DNA from: Elephas maximus indicus
Lineage: Eukaryota > Chordata > Mammalia > Proboscidea > Elephantidae
NCBI RefSeq assembly: GCF_024166365.1
Contig: NC_064825.1
Location: forward strand, 106,034,480-106,098,479
Direction of reading: 5' to 3'
Length of the DNA stretch: 64,000 nt
Numbering within the stretch: position 1 is the stretch's first letter; every line of letters starts with the position of its first letter. Of the stretch, positions 1 to 12,655 are shown piece by piece. Below the pieces are notes generated by a model. That model was given only the letters and a program-made list of their open reading frames with translations. It was not told where the DNA came from and made no database searches. The position numbers and the translations under genes were made by a program.

Positions 1-2288
1 GGGGCTACTGTGAATGGTATTGATTTGGTGATTTCCTCTTCGGTGTTCTTTTTGTTGATGTAGAGGAATCCAAGTGATTTTTGTATGTTTATTTTATAAC
101 CTGAGACTCTGCCAAACTCTTCTATTAGTTTCAGTAGTTTTCTGGAGGATTCCTTAGGGTTTTCTGTGTATATAATCATGGCATCTGCAAATAGTGATAA
201 CTTTACTTCTTCCTTGCCAATCCGGATACCTTTTATTTCTTTGTCTAGCCTAATTGCCCTGGCTAAGACTTCCAACATGATGTTGAATAAGAGCAGTGAT
301 AAAGGGCCTCCTTGTCTGGTTCCCGTTCTCAAGGGAAATGCTTTCAGGTTCTCTCCATTTAGAGTGATATTGGCTGTTGGCTTTGCATAGATGCCCTTTA
401 TTATGTTGAGGAATTTTCCTTCAATTCCTATTTTGGTAAGAGTTTTTATCATGAATGGGTGTTGGACTTTGTCAAATGCCTTTTCTGCATCAATTGATAA
501 GATCATGTGGTTTTTGTCTTTTGTTTTATTTATGTGATGGATTACATTTATGGTTTTTCTGATATTAAACCAGCCTTGCATACCTGGTATAAATCCCACT
601 TGATCATGGTGAATTATTTTTTTGATGTATTGTTGGATTCTATTGGCTAGAATTTTGTTGAGGATTTTTGCATCAATGTTCATGAGGGATATAGGTCTAT
701 AATTTTCTTTTTTTGTAATGTCTTTACCTGGTTTTGGTATCAGGGAGATGGTGGCTTCATAGAATGAGTTGGGTAGTATTCCGTCATTTTCTATGCTTTG
801 GAATACCTTTAGTAGTAGTGATGTTAACTCTTCTCTGAAAGTTTGGTAGAACTCTGCAGTGAAGCCGTCCGGGCCAGGGCTTTTTTTTGTTGGGAGTTTT
901 TTGATTACCCTTTCAATCTCTTTTTTTGTTATGGGTCTATTTAGTTGTTCTACTTCTGATTGTGTTAGTTTAGGTAGGTAGTGTTTTTCCAGGAATTCAT
1001 CCATTTCTTCTAGGTTTGCAAATATGTTACAGTACAATTTTTCATAATAATCTGAAATGATTCTTTTAATTTCATTTGGTTCTGTTGTGATGTGGTTCTT
1101 CTCATTTCTTATTCGGGTTATTTGTTTCCTTTCCTGTATTTCTTTAGTCAGTCTAGCCAATGGTTTATCAATTTTGTTAATTTTTTCAAAGAACCAGCTT
1201 TTGGCTTTGTTAATTCTTTCAATTGTTTTTCTGTTCTCTAATTCATTTAGTTCAGCTCTAATTTTTATTATTTGTTTTCTTCTGGAGCCTGATGGATTCT
1301 TTTGTTGCTCAGTTTCTATTTGTTCAAGTTGTAGGGACAGTTCTCTGCTTTTGGCTCTTTCTTCTTTTTGTGTGTGTGTATTTATTGATATAAATTGGCC
1401 TCTGAGCACTGCTTTTGCTGTGTCCCAGAGGTTTTGATAGGAAGTATTTTCATTCTCGTTGCTTTCTATGAATTTCCTTATTCCCTCCTTGATGTCTTCT
1501 ATAACCCAGTCTTTTTTCAGGAGGGTGTTGTTCATTTTCCAAGTATTTGATTTCTTTTCCCTAGTTTTTCTGTTATTGATTTCTACTTTTATGGCCTTGT
1601 GGTCTGAGAAGATGCTTTGTAATATTTCGATGTTTTGGACTCTGCAAAGGTTTGTTTTATGACCTAATATGTGGTCTATTCTAGAGAATGTTCCATGTGT
1701 GCTAGAAAAAAAAAGTGTATTTTGCAGCAGTTGGGTGGAGAGTTCTGTATAAGTGAATGAGGTCAAGTTGGTTGATTGTTGTAATTAGATCTTCCGTGTC
1801 TCTGTTGAGCTTCTTACTGGATGTCCTGTCCTTCTCTGAAAGTGGTGTGTTGAAGTCTCCTACTATAATTGTGGAGGTGTCTATCTCGCTTTTCAATTCT
1901 GTTAAAATTTGATTTATGTATCTTGCAGCCCTGTCATTGGGTGCATAAATATTTAATATGGTTATGTCTTCCTGATCAATTGTCCTTTTTATCATTATAT
2001 AGTGTCCTTCTTTATCCTTTGTGGTGGATTTAAGTCTAAAGTCTATTTTGTCAGAAATCAATATTGCTACTCCTCTTCTCCTTTGCTTATTGTTTGCTTG
2101 ATATACTTTTTTCCATCCTTTGAGTTTTAGTTTGTTTGTGTCTCTAAGTCTAAGGTGTGTCTCTGTAGGCAGCATATAGATGGATCGTGTTTCTTTATCC
2201 AGTCTGTGACTCTCTGTCTCTTCATTGGTGCATTTAGTCCATTTACATTCAGCGTAATTATAGATAAATAAGTTTTTAGTGATGTCAT
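1..2288 (-). pseudogene. L1 ORF2 (endonuclease/reverse transcriptase), broken
   Basis: ORF2 starts at 2288 (MTSLKTYLSIITLNVNGLN), the N-terminus of the APE-type endonuclease. Against the L1 family it lacks one base near 2168 (expected CCLQETHLRLRD). It then stays open to about 1702 (GDFNTPLS and the [15 protein letters not shown] region), where a run of nine A on the plus strand is one base too long. Further left is the reverse transcriptase. At 180-191 the catalytic FADD motif reads FADA because the second aspartate codon is GCC. That change alone should abolish polymerisation. The C-terminus lies outside the window. Confidence 0.85.
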
Positions 2289-2747
2289 TTTGATGCCCTT
2301 TTATGTGTGTTGTTTACAATTTCATTTTTCCACATACTTTTTTGTGCTGAGGCGTTTTTCTTAGTAAATTGTGAGATCCTCATTTTCATAGTGCTTGACT
2401 TTATGTTAGTTGAGTCGTTACGTTTTTCTTGGTTTTTATCTTGAGTTATAGAGTTGTTATACCTTTTTGTGGTTACCTTATTATTTACCCCTATTTTTCT
2501 AAGTAAAAACCTAACTTGTATTGTTCTATATCGCCTTGTATCACTCTCCATATGGCAGTTCAATGCCTCCTGTATTTAGTCCCTCTTTTTGATTATTGTG
2601 ATCTTTTACCTATTGACTTCCATGATTCCCTGTTATGTGTATTTATTTTTTTAATTAATCTTAATTTGTTTGTTTTTGTGATTTCCCTATTTGAGTTGAT
2701 ATCAGGACGTTCTGTTTTGTGACCTTGTGTTGTGCTGATATCTGATA

Positions 2748-3764
2748 TTATTGGTTCTCTGACCAAACAATATCCTTTAGTATTTCTTGTAGCTTTGGTT
2801 TGGTTTTTGCAAATTCTCTAAACTTGTGTTTGTCTGTAAATATCTTAATTTCGCCTTCATATTTCGGAGAGAGTTTTGCTGGATATATGATCCTTGGCTG
2901 GCAGTTTTTCTCCTTCTGTGTTCTGTATATGTCGTCCCATTCCCTTCTTGCCTGCATGGTTTCTGCTGAGTAGTCAGAACATATTCTTACTGATTCTCCC
3001 TTGAAGGAAACCTTTCTTTTCTCCCTGGCTGCTTTTAAAATTTTCTGTTTATCTTTGGTTTTGGTGAGTTTGAGGATAATATGTCTTGGTGTTTTTCTTT
3101 TTGGATCAATCTTAAATGGGGTTCGATGAGCATCTTGGATAGATATCCTTTCGTCTTTCATGATGTCAGGGAAGTTTTGTGTCAGGAGTTCTTCAACTAT
3201 TTTCTCTGTGTTTTCTGTCCCCCCTCCCTGTTCTGGGACTCCAATCACCCGCAGGTTATCCTTCTTGATAGAGTCCCACATGATTCTTAGGGTTTCTTCA
3301 TTTTTTTTAATTCTTTTATCTGATTTTTTTTCAGCTATGTTGGTGTCGATTCTCTGGTCCTCCAGATGTCCCAGTCTGCATTCTAATTGCTCGAGTCTGC
3401 TCCTCTGACTTCCTAGTGCGTTGTCTGATTCTGTTATTTTATTATTAATCTTTTGGATTTCTACATGTTGTCTCTCTATGGATTCTTGCAACTTATTAAT
3501 TTTTCCAGTATGTTCTTGAATAATCTTTTTGAGTTCTTCAACAGTTTTATCAGTGTGTTCCTTGGCTTTTTCTGCAGTTATCCTAATTTCATTTGTGATA
3601 TCATTAAGCATTCTGTAAATTAGTTTTTTATATTCTGTATCTGATAATTCCAAGATTGTATCTTCATTTGGGAAAGATTTTGATTCTTTTGTTTGGGGGG
3701 TTGGAGAAGCTGGCATGGTCTGCTTCTTTAAGTGGTTTGATATGGATTGTTGTCTCCGAGCCAT
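2748..3764 (-). CDS. L1 ORF1p, RNA-binding chaperone (apparently intact)
   Basis: A 338-codon frame, the usual length for mammalian ORF1p. I chose the ATG at 3764 (MARRQQ...). An in-frame ATG at 3869 would add 35 residues that look like translated 5' UTR. Residues about 50-160 are rich in K, E, Q and I with heptad-like spacing, as in the trimerising coiled coil. The RRM follows with RVIGVPE, then IQDAHR and RHIILKL, and a basic C-terminal domain ends at WSENQ. ORF1p coats L1 RNA in cytoplasmic particles and works with the ORF2 protein. I see no stop or frameshift. This ORF belongs to a transposon and is not a host gene. Confidence 0.85.
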   Translation of the reverse strand: MARRQQSISNHLKKQTMPASPTPQTKESKSFPNEDTILELSDTEYKKLIYRMLNDITNEIRITAEKAKEHTDKTVEELKKIIQEHTGKINKLQESIERQHVEIQKINNKITESDNALGSQRSRLEQLECRLGHLEDQRIDTNIAEKKSDKRIKKNEETLRIMWDSIKKDNLRVIGVPEQGGGTENTEKIVEELLTQNFPDIMKDERISIQDAHRTPFKIDPKRKTPRHIILKLTKTKDKQKILKAAREKRKVSFKGESVRICSDYSAETMQARREWDDIYRTQKEKNCQPRIIYPAKLSPKYEGEIKIFTDKHKFREFAKTKPKLQEILKDIVWSENQ

Positions 3765-4188
3765 CACTGGGAAACTAGTTTTTCCAGAAAATCCGCTGCG
3801 TCCAGTCCAAATCCCTGCGGGACGGTTCCCCGGCTCGGATGCTGCTCTTTCTGCTCCAAGGCCAGTCACTGCCTCCCGGGGACTTCTCCTACCGGCTGCG
3901 TCCCACGCCGCCTGCCCGTGGAATCGGCTGGTCCCCCTCCCAGGGTTAGTTCAGGGGAGTGGAGCCGCTCTCTGTGCTTGTGCCGTACCTGACTGGTACG
4001 CTGGCTCCAGGCTCTGGAAACAATCGCTGCTTCCCCGTATTAGTTCGTTCTCCGTCTCTAAATCTGTGTTTGTTGTTCAGGGTTCGTAGATTGTTATGTA
4101 TGTGATCGATTCACTTGTCTTTCCATGTCTTTGTTGTAAGAGGGATCCGAGGTAGCGTCTGCCTAGTCCGCCATCTTGGCTCCGCCCC
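3765..4188 (-). promoter_or_regulatory. L1 5' UTR / internal promoter with YY1-like site
   Basis: This GC-rich segment of about 420 bases lies upstream of ORF1 on the minus strand. Within the first 25 bases of the element, at about 4168-4180, it has a CCGCCATCTTGGC core (plus strand). On the L1 sense strand this is the AAGATGGCGG YY1 motif that fixes the transcription start in other mammalian L1s. Promoter function is inferred from the family and position. Confidence 0.7.
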
Positions 4189-5680
4189 AAGAGGTTATTT
4201 CTTAAAATGAGCAACTTTTAAAATTAACTATTATTATTGTTAGCAATGGTCTAATTAGGGAGAATTATATGCAGTTCAAAGGCTTCAAACACATTTAATT
4301 TAACATTTTAATTTGGATAGAAATCTATAGCTGCAGTCTCAGGCAGTGAATACATCTTCAGACGAAGGTACACTCATTATTTCAGGAGTTTGATATTCTT
4401 TACTGAATACTGATCCTCAAATTATACTCTTGAATTAACATACAGCATTGACGTATTAAGAGTTTATAGTTACCCTTTTTGTTTTTGCTGCAGTCACTTC
4501 TCTTTTATGGTATTTTTGGGTCTTTTTAAATATTTAAACTTTTTAAGTTGTATTCCATTTTTTAAACAAGAATTCAACTTGTTTTTGAAATATCAAGTTC
4601 TCTTTATATAGGAAATAGTCACTTATCCCCTGTGGGGCTATCTTCTCCTGGGTCATACCTAATTTGCTAATTGCTCCTCTTTGCAATTAAATTTGGTGTA
4701 TTTTTCCAAACACCTTTTGCATGATGGGCCAGACTTACTCTGTAGTCTCTGCACAGAATATTATTTCATGTACTCTTTATTTACAAAATACAGTCAGAGC
4801 TCATGGATGTTCTCGAAAAGGAAATATTCTTAATCATCCTATATTACCTGCAGGAAAATGTTCAAATTCCTTATCTATTGCCTGCTTAACTTTCTTCTTT
4901 ATTTCTGATGATTCTCTTGATAGACCTTTTAGTAAATCATGTCTCGTTAACATCATTTGAACATGTTCTCCTTATTTTCTTATCATTAATGTGTACCGGT
5001 TTACTTCGTAGCAGTAGCTATTTATGATCATGGAGTAACTTTCAGGAAAACAAAGTCAACTCTGGTTTGCAGAAACTAAAATTTTTATGTTTATATCATG
5101 ATGGGCTCTCAGACAAATGGGAGCCCCTGAATAGAAAACCTAGCTTACTAAATGCATTGTAAACAAGGGATAAGACCAAACATTATACATAAAACTAGAA
5201 GGCTCTTTCATCACAACATTTAAGAATTTAACATGTCCCCAATTTCACTTCCCTCTATGCTCTTTATGGGGAGAAATATATTAAGCATAAGTGTTAAATT
5301 TCTAGCCTCATATGATCACTTTACTTTTAAGTTTTACTTCATATCATTTTGCTATTGTTTTTGTCACACGGGCATTTTTTATGTCTGAGGCACTGCTTGT
5401 CTTCACTATGTCGGGAGGATACTTCTGCAACTTTGGTCCTCGGCATTTTTCTTAGCCTTCAGTTGGTACTCCCTCTCAATTCTTTCGCTATAATTATATT
5501 TGGAGGTGATAAACATTCCCAATTTGTCTGACTCTCAAGGACTGGGAGAAAGCATCCCCTTGCCCCTATTCCATTGCTGGAAAGGCAGAAGTAAACACTA
5601 ATTGTCAGAATAAGGATTGTGTTATTTTACTTCAAACAGACTGGCCCCACATTCACCACAGGCCTTACGGCTAACATTCC

Positions 5681-5838
5681 TGGTGGCACAATGGTTAAGT
5701 GCTCGGTTGCTAACTGAAAGGCTGGTTGTTTGAACCATCTCAGTGGCTCTGTGGGAGAAACACCTGGCGATCTGTTCCCATAAAGATCACTGCCTAGAAA
5801 ACCTTACGTGGCAGTTCTACTCTGGCATTTGGGGTTGC
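5681..5838 (+). mobile_element. AfroSINE, long type, cut by an L1
   Basis: It starts TCCTGGTGGCACAATGGTTAAG and keeps the middle segment (GGGAGAAACACCTGGCGATCTG) missing from short AfroSINEs. The element stops at 5838, where the L1 enters, and its remnant resumes at about 11395-11460. The same SINE lies at 38135-38365 in copy B, so it was present before the duplication. Confidence 0.85.
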
Positions 5839-8800
5839 TATCTGTCATTTTTTTTTTTCCTTCATTTTATTTTGGTATAGTGTGTTTGGGCATGAAAAAT
5901 GAATTTACTACAAGACTTTAAATGTCGAAACCCGTTGATGTCAAGTCAATTCCGATTCATGAGACAGAGAAGAACCGCCACATAAGGTTTCCAAGAAGTG
6001 GCTGGTGAACATCTGGTTGGCAGCCGTAGCTCACCATAGCTCTCAACCACTGTACCACCGGGGCTCAAAACACGAGAAATTTTCATCAAAGATTTAAAAA
6101 ATTACTTATGTGAAAATTCCATTTTTTTAAATTAAAAAAATATATTGTAGGTTTACAGAGCAAACTAGTTTCTCATTAAGTAATTAATCCACATATTGTT
6201 TTGTGACAATGGTTGCCAACCCCATAACATGTCCACACTCTCCCTTTCTCAACCTTACATTCCCATTGCCATCTTTCTTCTCCTTTCCTGACTCCTAATC
6301 CTTGCCCCTGGGCTGGTGTGCCCATTTAGTCTCCTTTCCTTTTATGGCTGTCTAATCTTTTCCTGAAGGGTAAACCTCAGGAGGGGCTTATTATGGAGCT
6401 AAAGGGATTTCCAGGGGACATACTCCAGGGGTTTTTCTAGTCTCTGTCAGACCAGTAAGTCTGGTCTTTTTTTGTGAGTTAGAATTTGGCTCTACATTTT
6501 TCTCCAGCTCAGTCCAGGACCATCTATTGTGATCTCTGTTGGAGCACTCAGTGGTGGTAGCCAGGCACCTTCTAGTCGTCCTGGACTCAGTCTGGTGGAG
6601 GCTTTGGTAGTTGTTGTCCATTAGTCCTTTGGACTAATCTTTCCCTTGTGTCTTTGATTTTTTTCACTTTCTCTTGCTCCACATGGGGTGGGACCAATGG
6701 TGTAGCTTAGGTGGCCACTCACAAGCTTTTAAGACCAGACACTGCTCACCAAAGTAGAGTATAAACCATTTTCTTTATAAACTATTATGCTAACTGAACT
6801 AGATGTTCCCCGAGACCATGGTTCTCACACCCCTCAACTAAGGAATCCGGTTCGTCAGGGAATTTGGAGGTGTCTATGGAGCTTCTGCGACCTTGCCTTG
6901 GACATGTTGGCTGGCTTCTCCAGTATTGTATATTGTCTTACCCTTCTCCAAGTTACCACTTATCTATTGTTTACTTAGTGTTTTTCCATTCTCACCCATC
7001 GCCTCCATTATAACCATCAAAGGCTGTTCCTTTTTGTGTGTAAATTTTTTCATGAATTTGTATAGTAGTTGTCTCATACAATATTTGCCCTTTTGTGATT
7101 GTCTTATTTCACTTATCATAATGCCCTCCAGATTCACCCATGTTGTGAGATGTTTCCCAGATTTATCATTGGTCTTCATCATTGCATAATATACCATTGT
7201 GTGTATGTACCATAGTTTGTTTATCCATTCATCTGTTGATGAACACCTAGATTGATTTCATCTTTTTGCTATTGAGGGCAATGCTGCAGTGAACATGGGT
7301 GTACATATGTCTGTTCATGTGATGGCTTGTATTTCTCTAGGATATATTCCTAGGAGTGGGATTGCTGGATCATATGTTATTTCTAGTTTTAGTTCTTTAA
7401 GGAAGCTCCATATCATTTTCCAAAATGGTTGTAACATTTTGCATCCCCACCAGCAGTGAGTAAAAGTTCTAATCCCTGAACCCTCTCCACTTGTTATATT
7501 CTGTTTGATTCATGCCAGTAATGTCAAGGTTAGATGGTATCTCATTGTGGTTTTGATCTGCATTTCTCTAACGGCTAGTGATCTCTAGCATTTCCTCGAG
7601 TCTCTGATAACCTCCTAAATTTCTTTGGTGAAGTGTCTGTTCATATATTTTGCCCATTTTTAAACTGGATTGTCTTTTTGTTGTAGAGGTGTTTGTTTTT
7701 CCTATAGGTTTTAGAGATTAGGCCTTTATCGGATTTGTCACAGCCAATTTTTTTTTTTCCATTCTGTAGGTTCTCTTTTTACTCTTTTGGTGAAATCTTT
7801 TGATGTGCATAAGTGTTTAATTTTTAGAAGACCCCTGTTATCTAGCTTATCTTCTGGTTTTTCTGTATTGTGAGTTATTGTTTGTATCCTGTTAATTCCA
7901 TGTATTAGGGCCTCTAGCATTGAGCCTACTTTTTTTCTTCTGTGATCTTTATAGTTTTTGGTTTTCTATTTAAGTCTTTGATTCATTTTGAATTAGTTTT
8001 TGTGTATGGTGTAAGGCATGAGTCCTGTTTCATTTTTTTGCAGATGGACATCCATTTTTGCCAGAGCCATTTGTCTTTTCCCCATCTGACGGACCTTAGC
8101 CTTTTTTTGAAAATCTGGTGACCATAGGTGAATGGATTTACATCTGGCTGCTCAATTCTGTTTCATTGGTTAATGTGTTTGTTATTGTACCAGTACCAGG
8201 CTGTTCTGACTACCTTAGCTGTTCTGAGGTCAGGCAGTGCAAGCCCTCCTACTTTATTCTTCTTCTGCAATAGTGCTTTACTTATCCGGGGCCTCCATAT
8301 AAAGTTAATGACTAGTTTTGCCATTTTTTTAAAGGATGCTATTGGTATTTGGATCAACGTTGCATCATACTTGTAGATTGCTTTGGGTAGAATTGACATT
8401 TTCACAATGTTAATTCTACCTATCCATGAGCATGGTATGTTTTTCCATTTACGTCCATCTCTTTTGGTTTCTTGCAGTAGTGTTTTGTAGTTTTTGTTTT
8501 TCTTTCTATAGATCTTTTACATTCCTGGTTAAGTTTTTTTTTTTTTTTTTTAGGGGCTATCAGCAATAGTACTGTTTTCCTGATTTCCTTTTTTGTCATT
8601 CTCTTTATTGGCATATAGGAATCCAACTGATTTTTGTACATTTACCTTGTATCCTGATACTCTGCTGAAGCTTTTTCTATTATTTCCAGTAGTTTTCTCG
8701 TGGAGTCTTTTGGGTTTTCTGTGTACTATATCATATCATCTGCAAATATGGACAGTTTTATTTCTTTGCTACCAGTTTCGATGCCCTTTATTTCTTTTTC

Positions 8801-11394
8801 TCACCTTATTGCTCTAGTTAGGACTTCCAGCACAATGTTAACTAGGAATGGTGATAAAGGGCATTCTTGTCTTGTTCCTCTTCTCAAGAGGAATGTTTCT
8901 GCCTCTCTGCATTTATATTGATGTTGGCTGTTGGTTTTGTATAGATGTTCTTTATTATGTTGAGGAATTTTCCTTCTATACCTGTTTTAATTGAGAGCTT
9001 CTTTTAAAAAAAATCAGAAATGGGTGTTGGACTTTGTTAAATGTCTTTTCTTCATGGATTGATCATGTGATTCTTTTATTTTATTTATGTGGTGCATTAC
9101 GTTGATTGATTTTCTAATGTTGAACCATCCTTGCATACCTGGTATAAATCCCACTCGGTCGTGATGTATTATTTTTTTATATGATGCCGAATTCTATTGG
9201 CTACAATTTTTGGGGGAATTTTTTCATCTATATTCATGAGAGATATTAGTCTGTAATTTTCTTTTCTTTTTTGTGTTGTCTCTGCCTGGTTTTGGTATCA
9301 GGATTATGCTGGCTTCATAGAAGAATTCGGCAGGATCCTTTACTATGTTCTGAAATAATTTGAGTAGTACTGGTGTAAGCTTTACTCTGAGTGTATGTTA
9401 TAATTCTCCAATGAAGTCATCTGGGCTAGGGCTTTTTTGTTGTTGTTGAAAGTTTTTTTTTTTTTTTTTTTTTACCTTTCAATCTCTTCTCTTTTTATGA
9501 GTCTGTCCTTATTTTCAGCTTCAATTTATGTTAGTTTGGGTATGTAGTATGTTTCTAGAAATTTGTCCATTTCCTAGGTTTTTAAAGTTGTTGGAGTATA
9601 GCTTTTCGTAGCACTCTGTTATGATCTGTTTTATTTCAGCTGGATCTATTATATTGTCCTCCATTTCATTTCTTATTTGGGTTATTTGTGTCCTCTTCTG
9701 TTTGCCCTTTGTCTATTTGGTCAATAGTTTGTTGATTTTGTTGATCCTTTCAAAACACAACTTTTGGTTTTGTTGATTCTTTCTATTGTTTTTCTATTAT
9801 CTATTTCATTTACTTCTGCTCTGATCTTTGTTATTTCCTTTCTTCTGGCCGTGGAGGTCTTCTTTTGCTGTTTTCTATTTGTTCAAGTTTTGTAGCTAAT
9901 GTTTTGATTTTATCCCTTTCTTCTTTTTTGATGTGTGCATCTATTGCTATAAATTGACCTCCTAGCCCTGCCTTTGCTGTGCCACAAAGGTTTTGGTGTG
10001 ATGTTTTTTCATTCTTGTCTGATTCTAGGAATTTTTTATTCTATCTTTGATTTCTTCTATTACCCAGCGGTTTTTAAGAAGGGCATTATTCAGTTTCCAT
10101 GTATTTGATTTTTTCCCCCCTTACTCTTCCTGTAATGAATGTCTACTTTATGGCATTGTGACCAGAGAATGTACTTTGTATTATCTCAATGTTTTAGATT
10201 TTGTTGAGCTTTGCTTTGTGACCTAAGATGTGGTCTATTCTGGATAACTTTCCATGTGTGATAGAAACGACTGTGTGCTTTGCTGCTGCTGGGTGAAATG
10301 TTCTATGTATGTGTAATAGGTCAAGTTGATTGATTTTGGCATTCAGATACTCTGTATCCTTGTAGAGTTTCTTTCTAGATGTTCTGTCTCTTACCATGAG
10401 TGGTATGTTGAAGTCTCCTATTATTATGAAATTGTCAATTTCTCTTTTCGGTGCTGTTAGAATTTATTTTATTTATTCTTGAGCCCTGTCATTGGGTGCA
10501 TAGATGTTTATTATGGTTGTGTCTTCATGATAGCTTCTCCCTTTAAGCATTATATAATGCCCTTCTTTTTCTTTTTTGGTGGATTTTCTTTTAAAGTCCA
10601 TATTACCTGAGATTAGTATTACCACTCCTTCTCTGTTTTGGTAGTTGTTTGCTTGATTTTTTCCCCCCATCCTTTGATTTGAATAAATGTATGTCTTTGT
10701 CTCTAAGGTGTGTCTCTTGTAGACAGCATATGGATGGGTCCTGTTGTTTTATCCATTCTGCCACTTTCTATCTCTTTATGGGTGAATTTAAGTTATTTTT
10801 CTTCAGTGTGATTATTGATAGGTTTGTTTATTGCTGACATTCTGTAGTGCTTCTTCTTTTTTGTGTGTGTGATGTTGACTTTTCCTTTGTTCCTCTTACT
10901 CTCTGTGCTGAATTCCTTTTGTTTGTGGATTTTTTTTTCATTTCCTTCATTTTTGGAGATTTTGTGTTTACTGTTTTTCTTCTTTATTCTGATGAGTAGG
11001 GTTGTTAACTTTTTTTATTGTTACCTTTAAGTCTATCCCTATATTCCCAAGTTTGATGAGGCTGTAATCACTTAATATAGCCTTGACTTCCTCTCCATTT
11101 GAAAGTTCAATGCCTACACCATTTATTCCCTCTTTTGTTATTTTGATGTTGTTACCATTTACAGATTAACCTCTCTGATTCCCTGCTGTTAATCTTTCAG
11201 GTTTGTTTTATCCTTGAGAGTTCATTACCTAGGTTGATATTCCATTCAGCACTTAGTTGAGTTCTTTATCCCTGTATTTGACACTTAGGTTTCTAAGATT
11301 GATGTTTGTATCTGTTTTACTTAGTTTTTCAGATCTTTGCTGTGGAGGGCTGGCATGGTATCTCTGTCTATAGCACCACGTTGGCTCACCTACA
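5839..11394 (-). mobile_element. L1 LINE, 5'-truncated, with target-site duplication
   Basis: This antisense L1 has its 3' end at the left (poly-T at about 5849-5858) and its 5' truncation near 11394. It is flanked by a 15-base direct repeat with one mismatch, CTATCTGTCATTTTT at 5838-5852 and CTATGTGTCATTTTT at 11395-11409. Copy B has the uninterrupted site near 38303. Inside are a 3' UTR (about 6130-7700) and a decayed ORF2. Its reverse transcriptase FADD motif reads through near 8740, and endonuclease pieces lie at 10194-10397 and 10473-10670. ORF2 would start near 10810. The element stops around the end of ORF1. No long ORF survives. Confidence 0.88.
5925..6068 (-). mobile_element. AfroSINE inside the L1 3' end
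   Basis: Reverse-oriented AfroSINE running from AAACCCGTTGATGTCAAGTC to CTGTACCACCGGGGCTC. It lies between the L1 poly-T and the recognisable L1 3' UTR, so it is nested in the L1 and younger. Confidence 0.8.
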
Positions 11395-11409
11395 CTATGT
11401 GTCATTTTT

Positions 11410-12655
11410 GATGGCACTCTATTGACAACAGTTATTAGATAGCAGGTGCCAATGGAAACCTTAAAACTAACCTAAAAACATGGTGAGTCTGACTTATTTC
11501 TTAATCTGCATTGTTCACATTCCTAATGAGGGTAAACTTTGTACATAATGCTCATTGTCTGTTCATTATCTTTCTCTCACAGGGATAGTGTTGTGCTTGA
11601 GTGGTAAGAGTGTGGAATCAGAACCTGATTACATAGATTTCACCACCCACTAGCTAGGTTCTAACTCAAATGACTTAAAATCTCAACGTCAGTTTCCTTA
11701 TTTAAATTGTAGTTAATAAAAGGGTACCAATTCCATAAGAACTGAATGGATTTTTCACTAAGGACACATAAGAGTAGTGCCTGACAAGTAATAGTCATTT
11801 TGTATTTATTATTGTTCCTTTGTTGTTCAGACTTTTACTGAATTTAGTGGTCATATTTGTTAACTTGTGTTCATTAAATGTTGAAACTCATTGTTTCGTG
11901 TGTATGATAAAAATAAATGTAGTCCACCTGCCACACCCACCACCCAGGTTTTAAAATGATTCTTAATGTTTTATATTGTGTTTTAGTAGTATAAATGACA
12001 TTTATATGTTATAAAATATCAGCAAATATAAAAACAAAGTTTTATATAAATATCAAATATGTTATATAATCAAAATAGTAGATATCAATATATCAAGAAT
12101 GCAAATTGAAACTGTGCTTTCATCATTATAAAGATATTAACAATTACAAGATTATTAGAAATCTTAATGGTTTTAAGAAAGCTATATTTTTTCTAATAAT
12201 TCGTGTTTAATTATTGTTTACATTTAATCTCCATGGAACTAATTTAGGTCTCAGGAATGTAGAGGGGTTCCACTGTTCTTTGGCCTTTGTAAAGTGTTTA
12301 TACATCAGGCATTGAATAAACATTTTTCCCCTAAGGAGTTCTTATCTCTGCCTGTTTATTATTATCAATAATATGGTTTTAAAATATTATAGCTTATTTT
12401 AATTTATCTTAGCTTTCACCATGATTTATTTTTCAAAAACCTCTTGGCTATTTGGTCTTGCTTTGCTTTATATTCACTGAAACCTTTGAGGCCCAGATCT
12501 CAATGCGTCAGACATGCTTTTCCAGATCTCGAAAGTTTTCCACTTTTGACAGAGTGTTTACCACTTTTCTATTGCTCTCTATTAAGAATCCTACCTCATA
12601 AACACCCAGTGAGTTTTCCTTTATTGACAGGCTTCTGCCTTATGCAGGTTCTGGC
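11410..12655 (+). other. Unique AT-rich DNA of duplication copy A
   Basis: After the SINE remnant (to about 11460) this stretch is non-repetitive and pairs with 38330-39320 and 41980-42690 in copy B. I see no gene, splice-flanked exon or open frame with coding character in it. Confidence 0.6.

Larger units (their letters stand above)
1..4188 (-). mobile_element. L1 LINE, 5' end present, 3' end outside window
   Basis: An antisense L1 retrotransposon. Its 5' end is near 4188, where the sequence switches abruptly to the unique DNA that is also found at 35077. Reading leftward on the minus strand come a GC-rich 5' UTR, an ORF1, a spacer of about 460 bases and an ORF2 running off the window edge. 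The 5' end carries the CAAGATGGCGG-type start seen in mammalian L1s. The paralogous site near 35072-35085 has no L1, so the insertion followed the duplication. ORF1 is open throughout but ORF2 is broken, so this is a moderately young, dead copy. The 3' tail and target-site duplication cannot be seen. Confidence 0.93.

Noticed and set aside
3081-4089. Plus-strand open frames opposite L1 ORF1 and its 5' UTR
   Set aside because: They are antisense shadows of a well-supported ORF1 and a GC-rich promoter.
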